The translations under genes and the position numbers were made by a program. 35,060 nucleotides of DNA from the IMG/VR virus record IMGVR_UViG_3300002053_000037, positions 1 through 35,060 of that record. The stretch is one strand, 5' to 3'. Source of the stretch: a virus. Below the pieces are notes generated by a model, which searched no databases, had not been told where the DNA came from, and saw only the letters and a list, made by a program, of their open reading frames with translations. Of this stretch, positions 7,269 to 13,793 are shown piece by piece. Within the stretch, counting starts at the first letter, position 1. Each line of letters opens with the position of its first letter.

Positions 7269-7538
7269 ATGACACCTAATAAAATACCCGTTTCTGTAAT
7301 AAGAGCAGAAGATGGCAGGATTGAGCGTAAGGATATTGAAGGAACGCTCAAGGAACTTCAGGAATTGGTGGGTGGCTACATCGAAACTATAAACTGGAAT
7401 GATAAAGTAATCATTATTGATGAGGAAGGACTCTGCAAGAATAAGCCAGTTAATAAAGTCATAACAAACATGGTAGGGTTCCCGATTGTTGGTGATGCTG
7501 TTGTCGTGCACTATCAACTATGGAGGAAAATAGCATGA
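7269..7538 (+). CDS. DUF3846-like protein, paralogue 2 of 3
   Basis: I chose ATG 7269 (MTPNKIPVSV) because GAGGAGG lies just upstream; a longer open frame runs back into the tRNA and is not credible. The 89-residue protein carries the segments DKVIIIDEEGLCKNKPVNKV and GFPIVGDAVVVHYQLW, typical of DUF3846-type proteins. It is the clearest of the three paralogues (6625, 7269, 7952). Function unknown. Confidence 0.7.
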   Translation: MTPNKIPVSVIRAEDGRIERKDIEGTLKELQELVGGYIETINWNDKVIIIDEEGLCKNKPVNKVITNMVGFPIVGDAVVVHYQLWRKIA

Positions 7539-7759
7539 CAACTAGACGACAAGCTAGACAAGATTGGGATTGGGACCGTGCGTTTGATGCCTGTATGAAG
7601 GAGGAGAAGCAACGTATCTTAGACCTGCTTGAGCAGGGAGATACTCCTGAGCAAATAATCAAAGCCTACGACAACAGTAGTGTTGTCAGAGCAGTCGTGG
7701 AGGCTATTGTTGAGGATTTACAAAATGAAAATAAACAGAGGCAAGACGAAAGAGCGTAG
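7535..7759 (+). CDS. Hypothetical helical protein (74 aa)
   Basis: ATG 7535 overlaps the previous stop (ATGA) and is preceded at proper distance by GGAGGA; ATG 7520 in the same frame is part of that site. The protein is highly charged and helical (FDACMKEEKQRILDLLEQGD, VVRAVVEAIVEDLQNENKQR). No motif recognised. The next gene starts 35 bases before its end. Confidence 0.62.
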   Translation: MTTRRQARQDWDWDRAFDACMKEEKQRILDLLEQGDTPEQIIKAYDNSSVVRAVVEAIVEDLQNENKQRQDERA

Positions 7760-7958
7760 ACCTCGCGTCAAAGACTTAGGAACGGGGCAGGTTTTTGATT
7801 ACAATGGTGAACTTTATATGATAACCGATGGCTCAGAAATAAAACATCCACACTCTTTTGGTATTGTTGCAGTGCATCTTGGAAATGGTGTTATAGCTTT
7901 CTTAGATGGTGAGGACCGTGTAACGCCTGACCACGGGGAGTATGTGCCATCATGTTAA
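7725..7958 (+). CDS. Hypothetical small beta protein (77 aa)
   Basis: Start at ATG 7725 (MKINRGKTKERR), preceded by a GAGGATT tract. The N-terminus is basic, then VKDLGTGQVFDYNGELYMIT follows the same pattern as the 73-aa protein at 6927. Both members of this pair stand next to a DUF3846-like gene, suggesting that a two-gene unit was duplicated. Function unknown. Confidence 0.62.
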   Translation: MKINRGKTKERRPRVKDLGTGQVFDYNGELYMITDGSEIKHPHSFGIVAVHLGNGVIAFLDGEDRVTPDHGEYVPSC

Positions 7959-8224
7959 TACAATGGCTTGGTGTAAAGATGCGATTGCCGATTAGTATTG
8001 AGGTTACTGGTGGTGATGATAGAGACTACAAGGATTTGATTGAAAAATTAGTTGGCGATAAAATGATAGCACTACCTATTGGTTCAAGGGGTAGAGATAT
8101 CATGGTTATTCAGGGTGAGGATACACTTCCAATTAACCAGCAAGCATCACAAATTGCTGGTAGACCGTTAGTCGGGGATGTAGTGATTCTTGCATCAGAT
8201 GATTGGAAGCAGGTGACACGATGA
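7952..8224 (+). CDS. DUF3846-like protein, paralogue 3 of 3
   Basis: ATG 7952 overlaps the previous stop; ATG 7979 (MRLPISIEV) is an alternative. The C-terminus DTLPINQQASQIAGRPLVGD followed by VVILASDDWKQVTR aligns with the C-termini of the proteins at 6625 and 7269. The N-terminal half looks like a small beta sheet. Function unknown. Confidence 0.62.
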   Translation: MLIQWLGVKMRLPISIEVTGGDDRDYKDLIEKLVGDKMIALPIGSRGRDIMVIQGEDTLPINQQASQIAGRPLVGDVVILASDDWKQVTR

Positions 8225-8445
8225 GAGTTAGCAAGGGGAGTAAAATTCATTACCACATGTTTCATGCAACAATGGAAGCTAAATCAATGTCAGCTTGTGG
8301 TAGAGTTGTTTCAACAAAGATAGTTGCTCTTAAAATTGAAGATGTAACATGTAAAGCTTGTCTTCGTAGTCTATGGGCACTAGGTTCAAAAGCTAAAAAG
8401 AGATTGAATAAGATTGTTCCGCCTTATATGAGGATACCTTTCTAA
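8221..8445 (+). CDS. Small zinc-binding protein (74 aa)
   Basis: ATG 8221 follows CAGGTGACACG; a TTG at 8203 in the same frame is less likely. The pattern K-x-H-Y-H...S-A-C-G...V-T-C-K-A-C-L recurs in many small phage proteins of unknown function and fits a single zinc site with His/Cys ligands. The C-terminus is basic (GSKAKKRLNKI). Coupled to both neighbours by ATGA and TAATG-type overlaps. Confidence 0.7.
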   Translation: MRVSKGSKIHYHMFHATMEAKSMSACGRVVSTKIVALKIEDVTCKACLRSLWALGSKAKKRLNKIVPPYMRIPF

Positions 8446-8633
8446 TGATTAAACTCCTATCATACAATTACAGTGAGCAAACTGCTCGTATAATGTTTGA
8501 GGATAAGAGAGTCTACCAATACTGGATGCCTGAGTATTGGTACAGGAGGGTGCAAGCATGGCTGAAGAACAGGAACTACCGGAGGACGGCAAGATTTCTG
8601 TCGAAATGCTCCGCGAAAAGACTGAGGCTTTAG
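8445..8633 (+). CDS. KTSY-domain-like protein (62 aa)
   Basis: ATG 8445 overlaps the previous stop by one base. The first 40 residues (IKLLSYNYSEQTARIMFEDK and VYQYWMPEYWYRRVQAW) match the KTSY family pattern of a two-strand hairpin followed by Y-x-Y-x-x-V/M-P and a helix. The last 20-25 residues are very basic and are read out of frame with the following gene, which starts at 8558. The overlap of about 76 bases is unusual here and lowers confidence in the C-terminal part. Confidence 0.55.
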   Translation: MIKLLSYNYSEQTARIMFEDKRVYQYWMPEYWYRRVQAWLKNRNYRRTARFLSKCSAKRLRL

Positions 8634-8791
8634 ATTTATTCTTGCCGTGTACTGCTGATGTGATAGCTTGTTTAAAGAATCCTCGGCCACCGTCCGAAAT
8701 ACTAAGGACTAAAGAGTACGTGATTGAATGGGCAAGGAAGCGTAAGATTAAGGGACGTATTAAAATGTTTGATGTGGAGGTTGACGTATGA
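8558..8791 (+). CDS. Hypothetical protein (77 aa)
   Basis: ATG 8558 follows an excellent CAGGAGGGTGCAAGC site, so this start is preferred over in-frame codons upstream. The protein is acidic at the start (MAEEQELPEDGK) and basic near the end (EWARKRKIKGRIKMF). No family recognised. It lies over the last third of the KTSY-like gene in another frame and overlaps the Nudix start by four bases. Confidence 0.68.
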   Translation: MAEEQELPEDGKISVEMLREKTEALDLFLPCTADVIACLKNPRPPSEILRTKEYVIEWARKRKIKGRIKMFDVEVDV

Positions 8792-9252
8792 ATTATGTAT
8801 GTGGATTTGCTTACTCACGTAAAGATGAATGCGTCTTGCTTGTCTGCAAAAGACAACCTCATTGGCAAGTTGGATGTTGGAATGGTATTGGTGGAAAAAT
8901 CAATGAGGGAGAATCCCCGCATATTGCTCTGATACGAGAATTCCATGAGGAGACTGGCTTAGAAATTCATGGTTGGTTGCCACTTGTTACAATGCACGTA
9001 AACAATAATAAGCATGTTGTTTATATGTATAGCCTTGAAGTAGATTATGAAATACTTGAACAATCAAAACGAATGAATGACGTACATGAAGATATTGCAT
9101 TAATAAGATTCAGCGAGATACAAAAGAATAAGGTTAGAGTCATACCAAATCTTAAGTGGTTGATACCACTTATCTTCGCAGGTCTTGAATTGCCACTATT
9201 CATTACTGAGCATCCGATGGGTGGGTTTGATACTTTCTTGGAGCAATGGTAA
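8788..9252 (+). CDS. Nudix hydrolase
   Basis: The 154-residue protein contains a complete Nudix box: G-K-I-N-E-G-E, seven residues, then REFHEETGL (consensus G-x5-E-x7-R-E-U-x-E-E-x-G-U), at about residues 37-58. It would hydrolyse a nucleoside diphosphate linked to another moiety, using Mg2+ bound by the glutamates. WNGIGGKINEGE immediately before is typical of MutT/8-oxo-dGTPase-like members. Substrate could be damaged dNTPs, NAD-type cofactors or capped RNA. ATGA overlap with the gene before. Confidence 0.9.
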   Translation: MNYVCGFAYSRKDECVLLVCKRQPHWQVGCWNGIGGKINEGESPHIALIREFHEETGLEIHGWLPLVTMHVNNNKHVVYMYSLEVDYEILEQSKRMNDVHEDIALIRFSEIQKNKVRVIPNLKWLIPLIFAGLELPLFITEHPMGGFDTFLEQW

Positions 9253-9521
9253 TGTTTAAGTGTCAACGTGAAGGTTGTAAGAATGATGCAAAGTATGAGC
9301 CGGTCATACTTTTGTATGCTGACACTGAGAATCCACCTATTGAGTGGAAATACTTAGGACTATTTACTTGTGAGGAGTGTAGAAACAAATTAAAGTTGAC
9401 GGATTTCATCCCCTCTGATACTGAGTGGAAACGTATAGTGCTCCATGTTATGATGCAAGGTAAGAAGGAACCTGATAGAGGATTAACGGAGCTAACGTGG
9501 GAGCTAATTGATGGAAACTAA
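9252..9521 (+). CDS. Zinc-finger-like protein (89 aa)
   Basis: The start is at ATG 9252, giving a TAATG overlap, or ATG 9246 two codons earlier. The N-terminus MFKCQREGCKNDAKYEP and, about 35 residues on, LFTCEECRNKL give a C-x4-C...C-x2-C zinc site. This architecture is common in small phage proteins. The C-terminal half is helical. Function unknown. Confidence 0.7.
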   Translation: MFKCQREGCKNDAKYEPVILLYADTENPPIEWKYLGLFTCEECRNKLKLTDFIPSDTEWKRIVLHVMMQGKKEPDRGLTELTWELIDGN

Positions 9522-9804
9522 AGACGGCACAGTTAAAGAGGTAGTGATTAATACATCAATTGGCAAAATCCGTATCAGGGAGCATAAGCAAGGTGTTTGC
9601 GTAGAGCATCTTGAACACGATTTCACGGCCATCTTGCAGAATGATACCTACAAACGGCAGCTAAGAAACTTTGGAACAAGCAGGGTTATTTTGTCAATGA
9701 TTCAGAAATCAGAGGAAACAAAGATGTGTCCTGTGTGTGGTAGCCCACCTGTTCAGCAAGATGGTAATGTGTCTTGGTGTGCTAAGGGGCATAGATATGG
9801 CTAA
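9511..9804 (+). CDS. Hypothetical protein with C-terminal zinc ribbon (97 aa)
   Basis: ATG 9511 is preceded by GGGAG and overlaps the previous gene by 11 bases. Residues 1-40 look like beta strands (EVVINTSIGKIRIREH). The last 25 residues (KMCPVCGSPPVQQDGNVSWC then AKGHRYG) form a zinc ribbon with C-x2-C and C/H ligands. Possible nucleic-acid or protein binding. Coupled to the next gene by overlap. Confidence 0.68.
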   Translation: METKDGTVKEVVINTSIGKIRIREHKQGVCVEHLEHDFTAILQNDTYKRQLRNFGTSRVILSMIQKSEETKMCPVCGSPPVQQDGNVSWCAKGHRYG

Positions 9805-10033
9805 GGAATATGCACCACATATAGAGGCAACAATTGATAAGTGTGCAAGTTTTCTTGAACACTTAGCGTTGTCTCCTAATACTAAAGAACATCTACATGA
9901 GCGAGATACCTCTGTTGAATTAGTTACTGAGTTATTGCATGTCTACTTGGATGGATTAAAAAGCCATCCTAAATGGGGTGCTGAATTAGTTGATGTGGAA
10001 ATGTTATCTTGGGAGTTACATCCTGATGCTTAA
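9797..10033 (+). CDS. Hypothetical helical protein (78 aa)
   Basis: Start ATG 9797 (MAKEYAPHIE) has AAGGGG in front and overlaps the previous stop; upstream in-frame codons lack such a site. The protein is predicted to be all-alpha (ATIDKCASFLEHLALSPN, SVELVTELLHVYLDGLKSH). No family recognised. Confidence 0.66.
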   Translation: MAKEYAPHIEATIDKCASFLEHLALSPNTKEHLHERDTSVELVTELLHVYLDGLKSHPKWGAELVDVEMLSWELHPDA

Positions 10034-10247
10034 ATCAGAGCGTGTCAAGCGCAACCTAAAGAAGTTAGCCAAGATGGTTGACATGCGTACACCTACAGGG
10101 TGGGGTTTCTGTATTATGATATTTCCATTTAAGTCCACAAATGAGGCACAGTATATTTGTAATGCACAGCGTGAGGATATGATTAAGGTTTTGAGACAAT
10201 ACGCAAACCACTTGGAGAAAAACTGTGGTGAAACCGATTGCATTTAA
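10026..10247 (+). CDS. Hypothetical protein (73 aa)
   Basis: ATG 10026 (MLKSERVKRNL) follows TTGGGAG and overlaps the gene before by eight bases. A basic N-terminal helix is followed by TGWGFCIMIFPFKSTNEAQY and a second helix (REDMIKVLRQYANHLEKN). I recognise the general look of a recurrent small phage protein but no named function. Confidence 0.66.
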   Translation: MLKSERVKRNLKKLAKMVDMRTPTGWGFCIMIFPFKSTNEAQYICNAQREDMIKVLRQYANHLEKNCGETDCI

Positions 10248-10464
10248 AGGACAAAACTGTGTGCTTGCAGAGGACCAGCCTGAATATATACCTCTGCCAG
10301 CACACAAAGACACATTACCATTTGGATTAGTAACTTTCTGTTACAAGCTAACATTTTGGGAAAGGATTATTGTGTTATTCACTGGTAAAATGTGGCATCA
10401 AGTCTTGACTTTTAATACACCGCTCCAGCCGCAGAAGCCTAGTGTAAGGTGTCCGTTGAAATGA
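10225..10464 (+). CDS. Conserved phage protein, LQPQ type (79 aa)
   Basis: GTG starts at 10225 and 10228 follow TTGGAG; no ATG is available. The sequence contains EDQPEYIPLPA, then FCYKLTFWERIIVLFTGKMW and VLTFNTPLQPQKPSV, a combination that recurs in small proteins of many unrelated phages. The central hydrophobic stretch could be membrane-peripheral. Function is unknown. It overlaps the preceding gene by 23 bases. Confidence 0.7.
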   Translation: MVKPIAFKGQNCVLAEDQPEYIPLPAHKDTLPFGLVTFCYKLTFWERIIVLFTGKMWHQVLTFNTPLQPQKPSVRCPLK

Positions 10465-10526
10465 ACCTTTTATTAGCATTCTTAGGAATGCTTCTCTATA
10501 TAATTACAGGAGATAAGGAAGATTAA
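10461..10526 (+). CDS. Single-pass membrane microprotein (21 aa)
   Basis: ATGA overlap with the previous stop (10461-10464). The 21-residue product MNLLLAFLGMLLYIITGDKE(D) is almost entirely a hydrophobic helix with a charged cytoplasmic-type tail. AGGAG within its end also serves as the ribosome site for the gene at 10530. Phage genomes often carry such membrane micropeptides, but this one is too short for a firm call. Confidence 0.5.
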   Translation: MNLLLAFLGMLLYIITGDKED

Positions 10527-10529
10527 AAG

Positions 10530-10727
10530 ATGGAAAAATTTGATGAAATAACATTAGTCTCAATACTCTTTAGACTAGCTGATATTTGCATCAAACCTAG
10601 CCCTGAACGAAAACGTGTACATGATGCATTTGTACCAATATTCCACAGGCTAGGTGTAAAGCCACCTGAATGGAATAAGGAATGGAAACAACCTAGACCA
10701 ATGACTGAAGGAGATATTGAGTTATGA
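10530..10727 (+). CDS. Hypothetical protein (65 aa)
   Basis: ATG 10530 is preceded by AGGAGATAAGGAAG. The first half is helical and hydrophobic (DEITLVSILFRLADICIKP); the second is Pro/Trp-rich (GVKPPEWNKEWKQPRP). No family is recognised. ATGA overlap to the next gene. Confidence 0.66.
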   Translation: MEKFDEITLVSILFRLADICIKPSPERKRVHDAFVPIFHRLGVKPPEWNKEWKQPRPMTEGDIEL

Positions 10728-10906
10728 CTAAACAGATGCCTGAAAGAGTTTACATTAATATTGAGGACTATAGTATCAATATACAAGGATTCAAGCAGGA
10801 TGATGAAACAGATGAGGAAGCTAGTAATAGAATTATGAATCAGATTGAGCAATTAATCAATGCCACTGGTTTGATACGTATACATATCCATAGTAAGGGG
10901 GCGTAA
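10724..10906 (+). CDS. Hypothetical protein (60 aa)
   Basis: ATGA overlap with the gene before (10724-10727). The order is beta strand (RVYINIEDYSINIQGF), acidic linker with helix (TDEEASNRIMNQIEQLINAT), beta strand (LIRIHIHSKG), suggesting a tiny alpha/beta fold. No known family. Confidence 0.66.
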   Translation: MTKQMPERVYINIEDYSINIQGFKQDDETDEEASNRIMNQIEQLINATGLIRIHIHSKGA

Positions 10907-10907
10907 G

Positions 10908-11201
10908 ATGGGGTGTGTAGATAATCTTGAATGGTGTAAAGGACCAGCAGAAAACGGTGCCTGTGTTGCATGTACTATAAAGTATTTTCGTAACTTACTT
11001 GATAGAATGATACAAATAACTGACCCGAAAAAATTATCTCTTAGAAAGAAGATGGGTGAAGGAGATTTTGAAGGTACACATTTTGAATTTGGTCTTATAG
11101 TACCATATACTATGTATGTGGAAGTTGATGGAAAAATCGCCGCACTAAATATGGGTGAAGTAGTGCCCGAATGTATACGGAGGATTAAGGAGGAATTGTA
11201 A
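10908..11201 (+). CDS. Hypothetical Cys-containing protein (97 aa)
   Basis: ATG 10908 follows AAGGGGGCGTAAG. The N-terminal 25 residues contain C at MGCVDNLEWC and ENGACVACTIKYF, four cysteines that could form a zinc site. The rest appears to be a beta hairpin (FGLIVPYTMYVEVDGKIAAL) and a helix. Function unknown. Confidence 0.66.
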   Translation: MGCVDNLEWCKGPAENGACVACTIKYFRNLLDRMIQITDPKKLSLRKKMGEGDFEGTHFEFGLIVPYTMYVEVDGKIAALNMGEVVPECIRRIKEEL

Positions 11202-11203
11202 TA

Positions 11204-11578
11204 ATGCCTGAGTACGGGGATATCTATGTCCGTGTTCGCATGTGGTATTGTGGGGATGAATGCGAATGCTCGGAGCCTGTAGCAGAAATCATTGGACCAA
11301 ATCCTTTATCTCATGTTAGAGGAATTAACATCATTAGGATTGATGAAGGTAAGTTCATGACGGATAGTGAACAAGACCAAGAAGGTTTGATTGAATTAGC
11401 AAAGCGTCAAGGTGTTGAGCTAGATGAGAACGGGATTGGACATCGGCCAGCTAATGAAGCAGAGATAAAAGTATATCAAAAGTATTGTAACTATCATAGG
11501 GAATGGTGCAAGAAACAGTCAAAACATTTTGAACCGTTTGTATTTGATGGTAAGAAGGAGTTAGAATCATGCAGGTGA
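11204..11578 (+). CDS. Hypothetical protein (124 aa)
   Basis: ATG 11204 follows AAGGAGGAATTGTA. A beta-rich N-terminus with a Cys cluster (RVRMWYCGDECECSEPVAE) is followed by a helical C-terminal half with further Cys/His residues (QKYCNYHREWCKKQSKH). A metal site is possible. No family recognised. It overlaps the DUF7352-like gene by ten bases. Confidence 0.68.
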   Translation: MPEYGDIYVRVRMWYCGDECECSEPVAEIIGPNPLSHVRGINIIRIDEGKFMTDSEQDQEGLIELAKRQGVELDENGIGHRPANEAEIKVYQKYCNYHREWCKKQSKHFEPFVFDGKKELESCR

Positions 11579-11865
11579 TATACAAGTATCCGATTGACCC
11601 AATACCTGACCAAGTTCTTACAGTACATGGAGGGATAAGGTTTCTTGATATTGCTGTACAACGTGGGCAAGTATGCATTTGGGTACTGAAAGAGAAAGAA
11701 TCAGATTGGCCCCGTGATTTAAGAATCAGGATTATTGGTACTGGTCACAATATCCCTGATGAAATACTCTTGGAGTGGCATTACTGGAAAACATTACATA
11801 TGTTAGAGGGTAGCTTGGTACTGCATGTCTTTGTTAATATGCCACACTTAATAGGGAGGAAATAA
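11569..11865 (+). CDS. DUF7352-like phage protein (98 aa)
   Basis: The protein starts MQVIYKYPIDPIPDQVLTVH, continues GIRFLDIAVQRGQVCIWVL, has RIRIIGTGHNIP near residue 60 and ends LVLHVFVNM. The pattern (Y-K-Y-P, Q-x-G-x-x-x-I/L-W, G-T-G-H, H-V-F) is that of a widespread small phage family without an established function. It is the last gene before the structured RNA candidate, whose first base lies five bases after the stop. Confidence 0.78.
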   Translation: MQVIYKYPIDPIPDQVLTVHGGIRFLDIAVQRGQVCIWVLKEKESDWPRDLRIRIIGTGHNIPDEILLEWHYWKTLHMLEGSLVLHVFVNMPHLIGRK

Positions 11866-11870
11866 GGAAC

Positions 11871-12031
11871 TTGAGGGCTAGTGGCAAGCTTGCTTGCAGG
11901 GATGTCTAATGAGTCCAAGGGATAAAATCATTAGGAGTGGCCCTTCACGCATGGGGCAAGTAAGACGTATCTTAGGATACGCCACTCACTACCAGCCTTT
12001 GACTTCGGGGTCTGGTCCCACTAGCCCTCAA
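11871..12031 (+). ncRNA. Candidate structured RNA, five-way junction
   Basis: A 161-nt gene-free stretch is closed by a perfect 14-bp helix: TTGAGGGCTAGTGG (11871-11884) pairs with CCACTAGCCCTCAA (12018-12031). Inside are a small hairpin GCAAG/CTTGC (11884-11897), a 7-bp stem CTAATGA/TCATTAG (11906-11912 with 11928-11934), an immediately adjacent 7-bp stem GAGTGGC/GCCACTC (11935-11941 with 11981-11987) enclosing CGTATC-TTAG-GATACG (11966-11981), and ACCAG/CTGGT (11991-11995 with 12012-12016) containing a TTCGG loop. AAGGG (11917-11921) could pair with CCCTT (11941-11945) as a pseudoknot. No open frame with a start and ribosome site fills the region. It matches no RNA family I recognise. It could be a stand-alone RNA cut from the operon transcript or a cis element for the gene at 12054. 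Confidence 0.7.
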
Positions 12032-12053
12032 TACTTTTGGAGGAGTTATTAAC

Positions 12054-12383
12054 ATGAAAATATCTGACCTTAGACCCTGTGCTAATTGTGGTGGGAAAAT
12101 CACTGGACCGGAAGGTAGATGCCCACAGTTCTACGTATTGAAATTTAGTACGGCTCTGTTGAATCCTCGTGAGATACAACGACAGATGGCCGGTGCTGAA
12201 TATGTTGGACACTTTGGCATAGCTCAGGCTCTAGGTATGGTTGACTCGCAGCCTGTAGCTACAATCATAGGTGACGAAGAGGGAGGCAGGTGGTTGACAA
12301 TTTACTTGTGTCAAGAATGTTATATAATGAAGCCTATTAATCTGCTTGAGCTTATCGAAAAGGCTCAAGCTCAGGAGAAATAA
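12054..12383 (+). CDS. Hypothetical zinc-binding protein (109 aa)
   Basis: ATG 12054 follows GGAGGAG after the structured RNA. The N-terminus ISDLRPCANCGGKITG and, about 60 residues later, TIYLCQECYIMKP supply two C-x2-C pairs, consistent with one zinc site. This N-terminal pattern is frequent in small phage proteins. If the RNA upstream acts in cis, this gene is its most direct target. Confidence 0.7.
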   Translation: MKISDLRPCANCGGKITGPEGRCPQFYVLKFSTALLNPREIQRQMAGAEYVGHFGIAQALGMVDSQPVATIIGDEEGGRWLTIYLCQECYIMKPINLLELIEKAQAQEK

Positions 12384-12384
12384 G

Positions 12385-12645
12385 ATGATGATTGAATGGC
12401 ACCGCTGGCAAGATAAAGAAGTAAATCGTAAGCCAGTAACTGTTGTGGTGAGTGATGTTAATGCATTGATGGATTGTATTGATGCATTAATCAATTTAGA
12501 TATGACAAGCAATCGTGTGATTGAAGACACAACTGGTCAAGACCAAGAGTTTAAAATCTATAATCGCATGATTGATGCAAAACATCAGAACTTTGTAGTT
12601 ATTAGTAAGGCTACATTGGTCCAAGCTGAGGAGAATGTGTTATGA
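12385..12645 (+). CDS. Hypothetical protein (86 aa)
   Basis: ATG 12385 (MMIEWHRWQDKEV) follows CAGGAGAAATAAG, preferred over an in-frame codon inside the previous gene. The core VTVVVSDVNALMDCIDALIN suggests an alpha/beta fold. No family recognised. ATGA overlap with the next gene. Confidence 0.66.
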   Translation: MMIEWHRWQDKEVNRKPVTVVVSDVNALMDCIDALINLDMTSNRVIEDTTGQDQEFKIYNRMIDAKHQNFVVISKATLVQAEENVL

Positions 12646-13112
12646 ATAATGAAATGGCTTTAACAGAAGAGATTAAGGACTTAAAGGCACAAATAAATAA
12701 GCTCGCTAAGTTCATTATGGAAAAGGTTGAAGGTGAACCTAGTGAGAATGAAGGTGCAGTTGATTGTGCAATCAGAATCATAAGAACACACCAACAGGCT
12801 CTTAATGAATGTGGCATGACTGCTTCAGCTATGATAGATTTTGTTTCAGATGATTGGGAGAATGCCGCAGAGTTTAAGCGGTCTTTAAATCATTTAATGG
12901 AGCTTGGTCTTGAAGCCGGTAAATGTCCACTGCCACAGGAAGTATTGTTTATGTTCATGGCTTGGTTAACAATGAGGAAAGAGAGTATTACTCTTGGTGC
13001 CTCACATCTTGTTCCACCGGGTATTGAATTGATTGAAAAGTATATTGAGGCTAATGGTTGGGGTGAGTGTCGCGAAGGCTTTGAGAAGTTAATCAAGCAT
13101 CCTGAGGAATAA
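12642..13112 (+). CDS. Hypothetical protein, coiled-coil N-terminus (156 aa)
   Basis: Starts in an ATGA overlap. Residues 5-35 form a coiled coil (LTEEIKDLKAQINKLAKFIM) followed by GEPSENEGAVDCAIRIIRTH, a combination I have seen in many small phage proteins. The remainder is helical with a Met/Phe-rich segment (EVLFMFMAWLTMRKE). Function unknown. Confidence 0.72.
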   Translation: MNNEMALTEEIKDLKAQINKLAKFIMEKVEGEPSENEGAVDCAIRIIRTHQQALNECGMTASAMIDFVSDDWENAAEFKRSLNHLMELGLEAGKCPLPQEVLFMFMAWLTMRKESITLGASHLVPPGIELIEKYIEANGWGECREGFEKLIKHPEE

Positions 13113-13114
13113 TC

Positions 13115-13426
13115 ATGGAACCCGGTGATACCATTACACTGTGTAGATACAAAAGGACTACATACAAGGACCAATATGGCATTACACATGAAGCATATCA
13201 GGAGTATGATGTCCTTGAATGTGTTGTTTTAGGATGGGTACCAATACCTAATGGCTATCAAGCTGAGGCTAAATCACCGGAGGGTTTAATTTTTACTACA
13301 TATTATGAAGGACTTAGTATTGGTGACGAGCCTCTTTGGTATTGCACCGAACGGTCAGGTCATTGGAGAATGGGTCCACGGGACAGGTTTGCTGGCCTTG
13401 CTGTAATTAAGGAACAAGTTTCATGA
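13115..13426 (+). CDS. Hypothetical beta-rich protein (103 aa)
   Basis: ATG 13115 lies two bases after the previous stop, with GAGGAATA just upstream. The protein appears to be a small beta barrel: GDTITLCRYKRT, EYDVLECVVLGWVP, GYQAEAKSPEGLIFTTYYEG, with conserved-looking Trp and Gly. No family recognised. Confidence 0.68.
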   Translation: MEPGDTITLCRYKRTTYKDQYGITHEAYQEYDVLECVVLGWVPIPNGYQAEAKSPEGLIFTTYYEGLSIGDEPLWYCTERSGHWRMGPRDRFAGLAVIKEQVS

Positions 13427-13440
13427 TAGGAGATTAGTCA

Positions 13441-13608
13441 ATGACATGCGAACATTGGATAGAAGTAAAGAACAAGAGGGATGAGAATGTAGGATACTGT
13501 AAATTCAGTGGGCATATTGTTAATTGTGAAGCATGTCGTGATGATTGTGAATGTGAAGAAGCTTGGGAGATTAATAAGATTCTTGAAGATACGGAGAGGA
13601 TAAGATGA
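13441..13608 (+). CDS. Cys-rich microprotein (55 aa)
   Basis: ATG 13441 follows AGGAGATTAGTCA and the frame closes with TGA 13606-13608. The product contains MTCEHW, GYCKFSGH and VNCEACRDDCECEEAW: seven Cys and two His in 40 residues, so zinc binding is likely. The C-terminal helix is charged. The stop overlaps the next start (ATGA). Function unknown. Confidence 0.65.
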   Translation: MTCEHWIEVKNKRDENVGYCKFSGHIVNCEACRDDCECEEAWEINKILEDTERIR

Positions 13609-13793
13609 GTAGAGTATTTCGCGTAGTACCAACACTGACTGAAGGTGAAGCTGACCATTTCTACAGGCAATGGGCAGAAGGGCACGGTGTATTGTATCAG
13701 TTCGTTAAGAAACTTGTCGAAGAGGCTAGAGATTTCGGCTATGAAGTAACGCTTATTAATGATGCAATAATCATTAAGAAGGAGAAGAAATAA
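13605..13793 (+). CDS. Hypothetical protein (62 aa)
   Basis: ATGA overlap with the previous gene; GGAGAGGATAAG provides the ribosome site. The layout is strand, helix (EGEADHFYRQWAEGHGVLYQ), helix (FVKKLVEEARDFGYE), strand (VTLINDAIIIKKEKK). No known family. TAATG overlap with the next gene. Confidence 0.66.
   Translation: MSRVFRVVPTLTEGEADHFYRQWAEGHGVLYQFVKKLVEEARDFGYEVTLINDAIIIKKEKK

Noticed and set aside
11906-11934. Hammerhead ribozyme
   Set aside because: CTAATGA followed by a small stem and AAAA superficially resembles the hammerhead core, but the essential G residues of CUGAUGA and GAAA are replaced and the bases pair better as a simple CTAATGA/TCATTAG stem.
11871-12031. Retron-type or cobalamin-riboswitch RNA
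   Set aside because: The terminal inverted repeat recalls retron ncRNA, but no reverse transcriptase is present. GCCACT and ACCAG recall cobalamin elements, but the consensus B12 box and domain order are missing.
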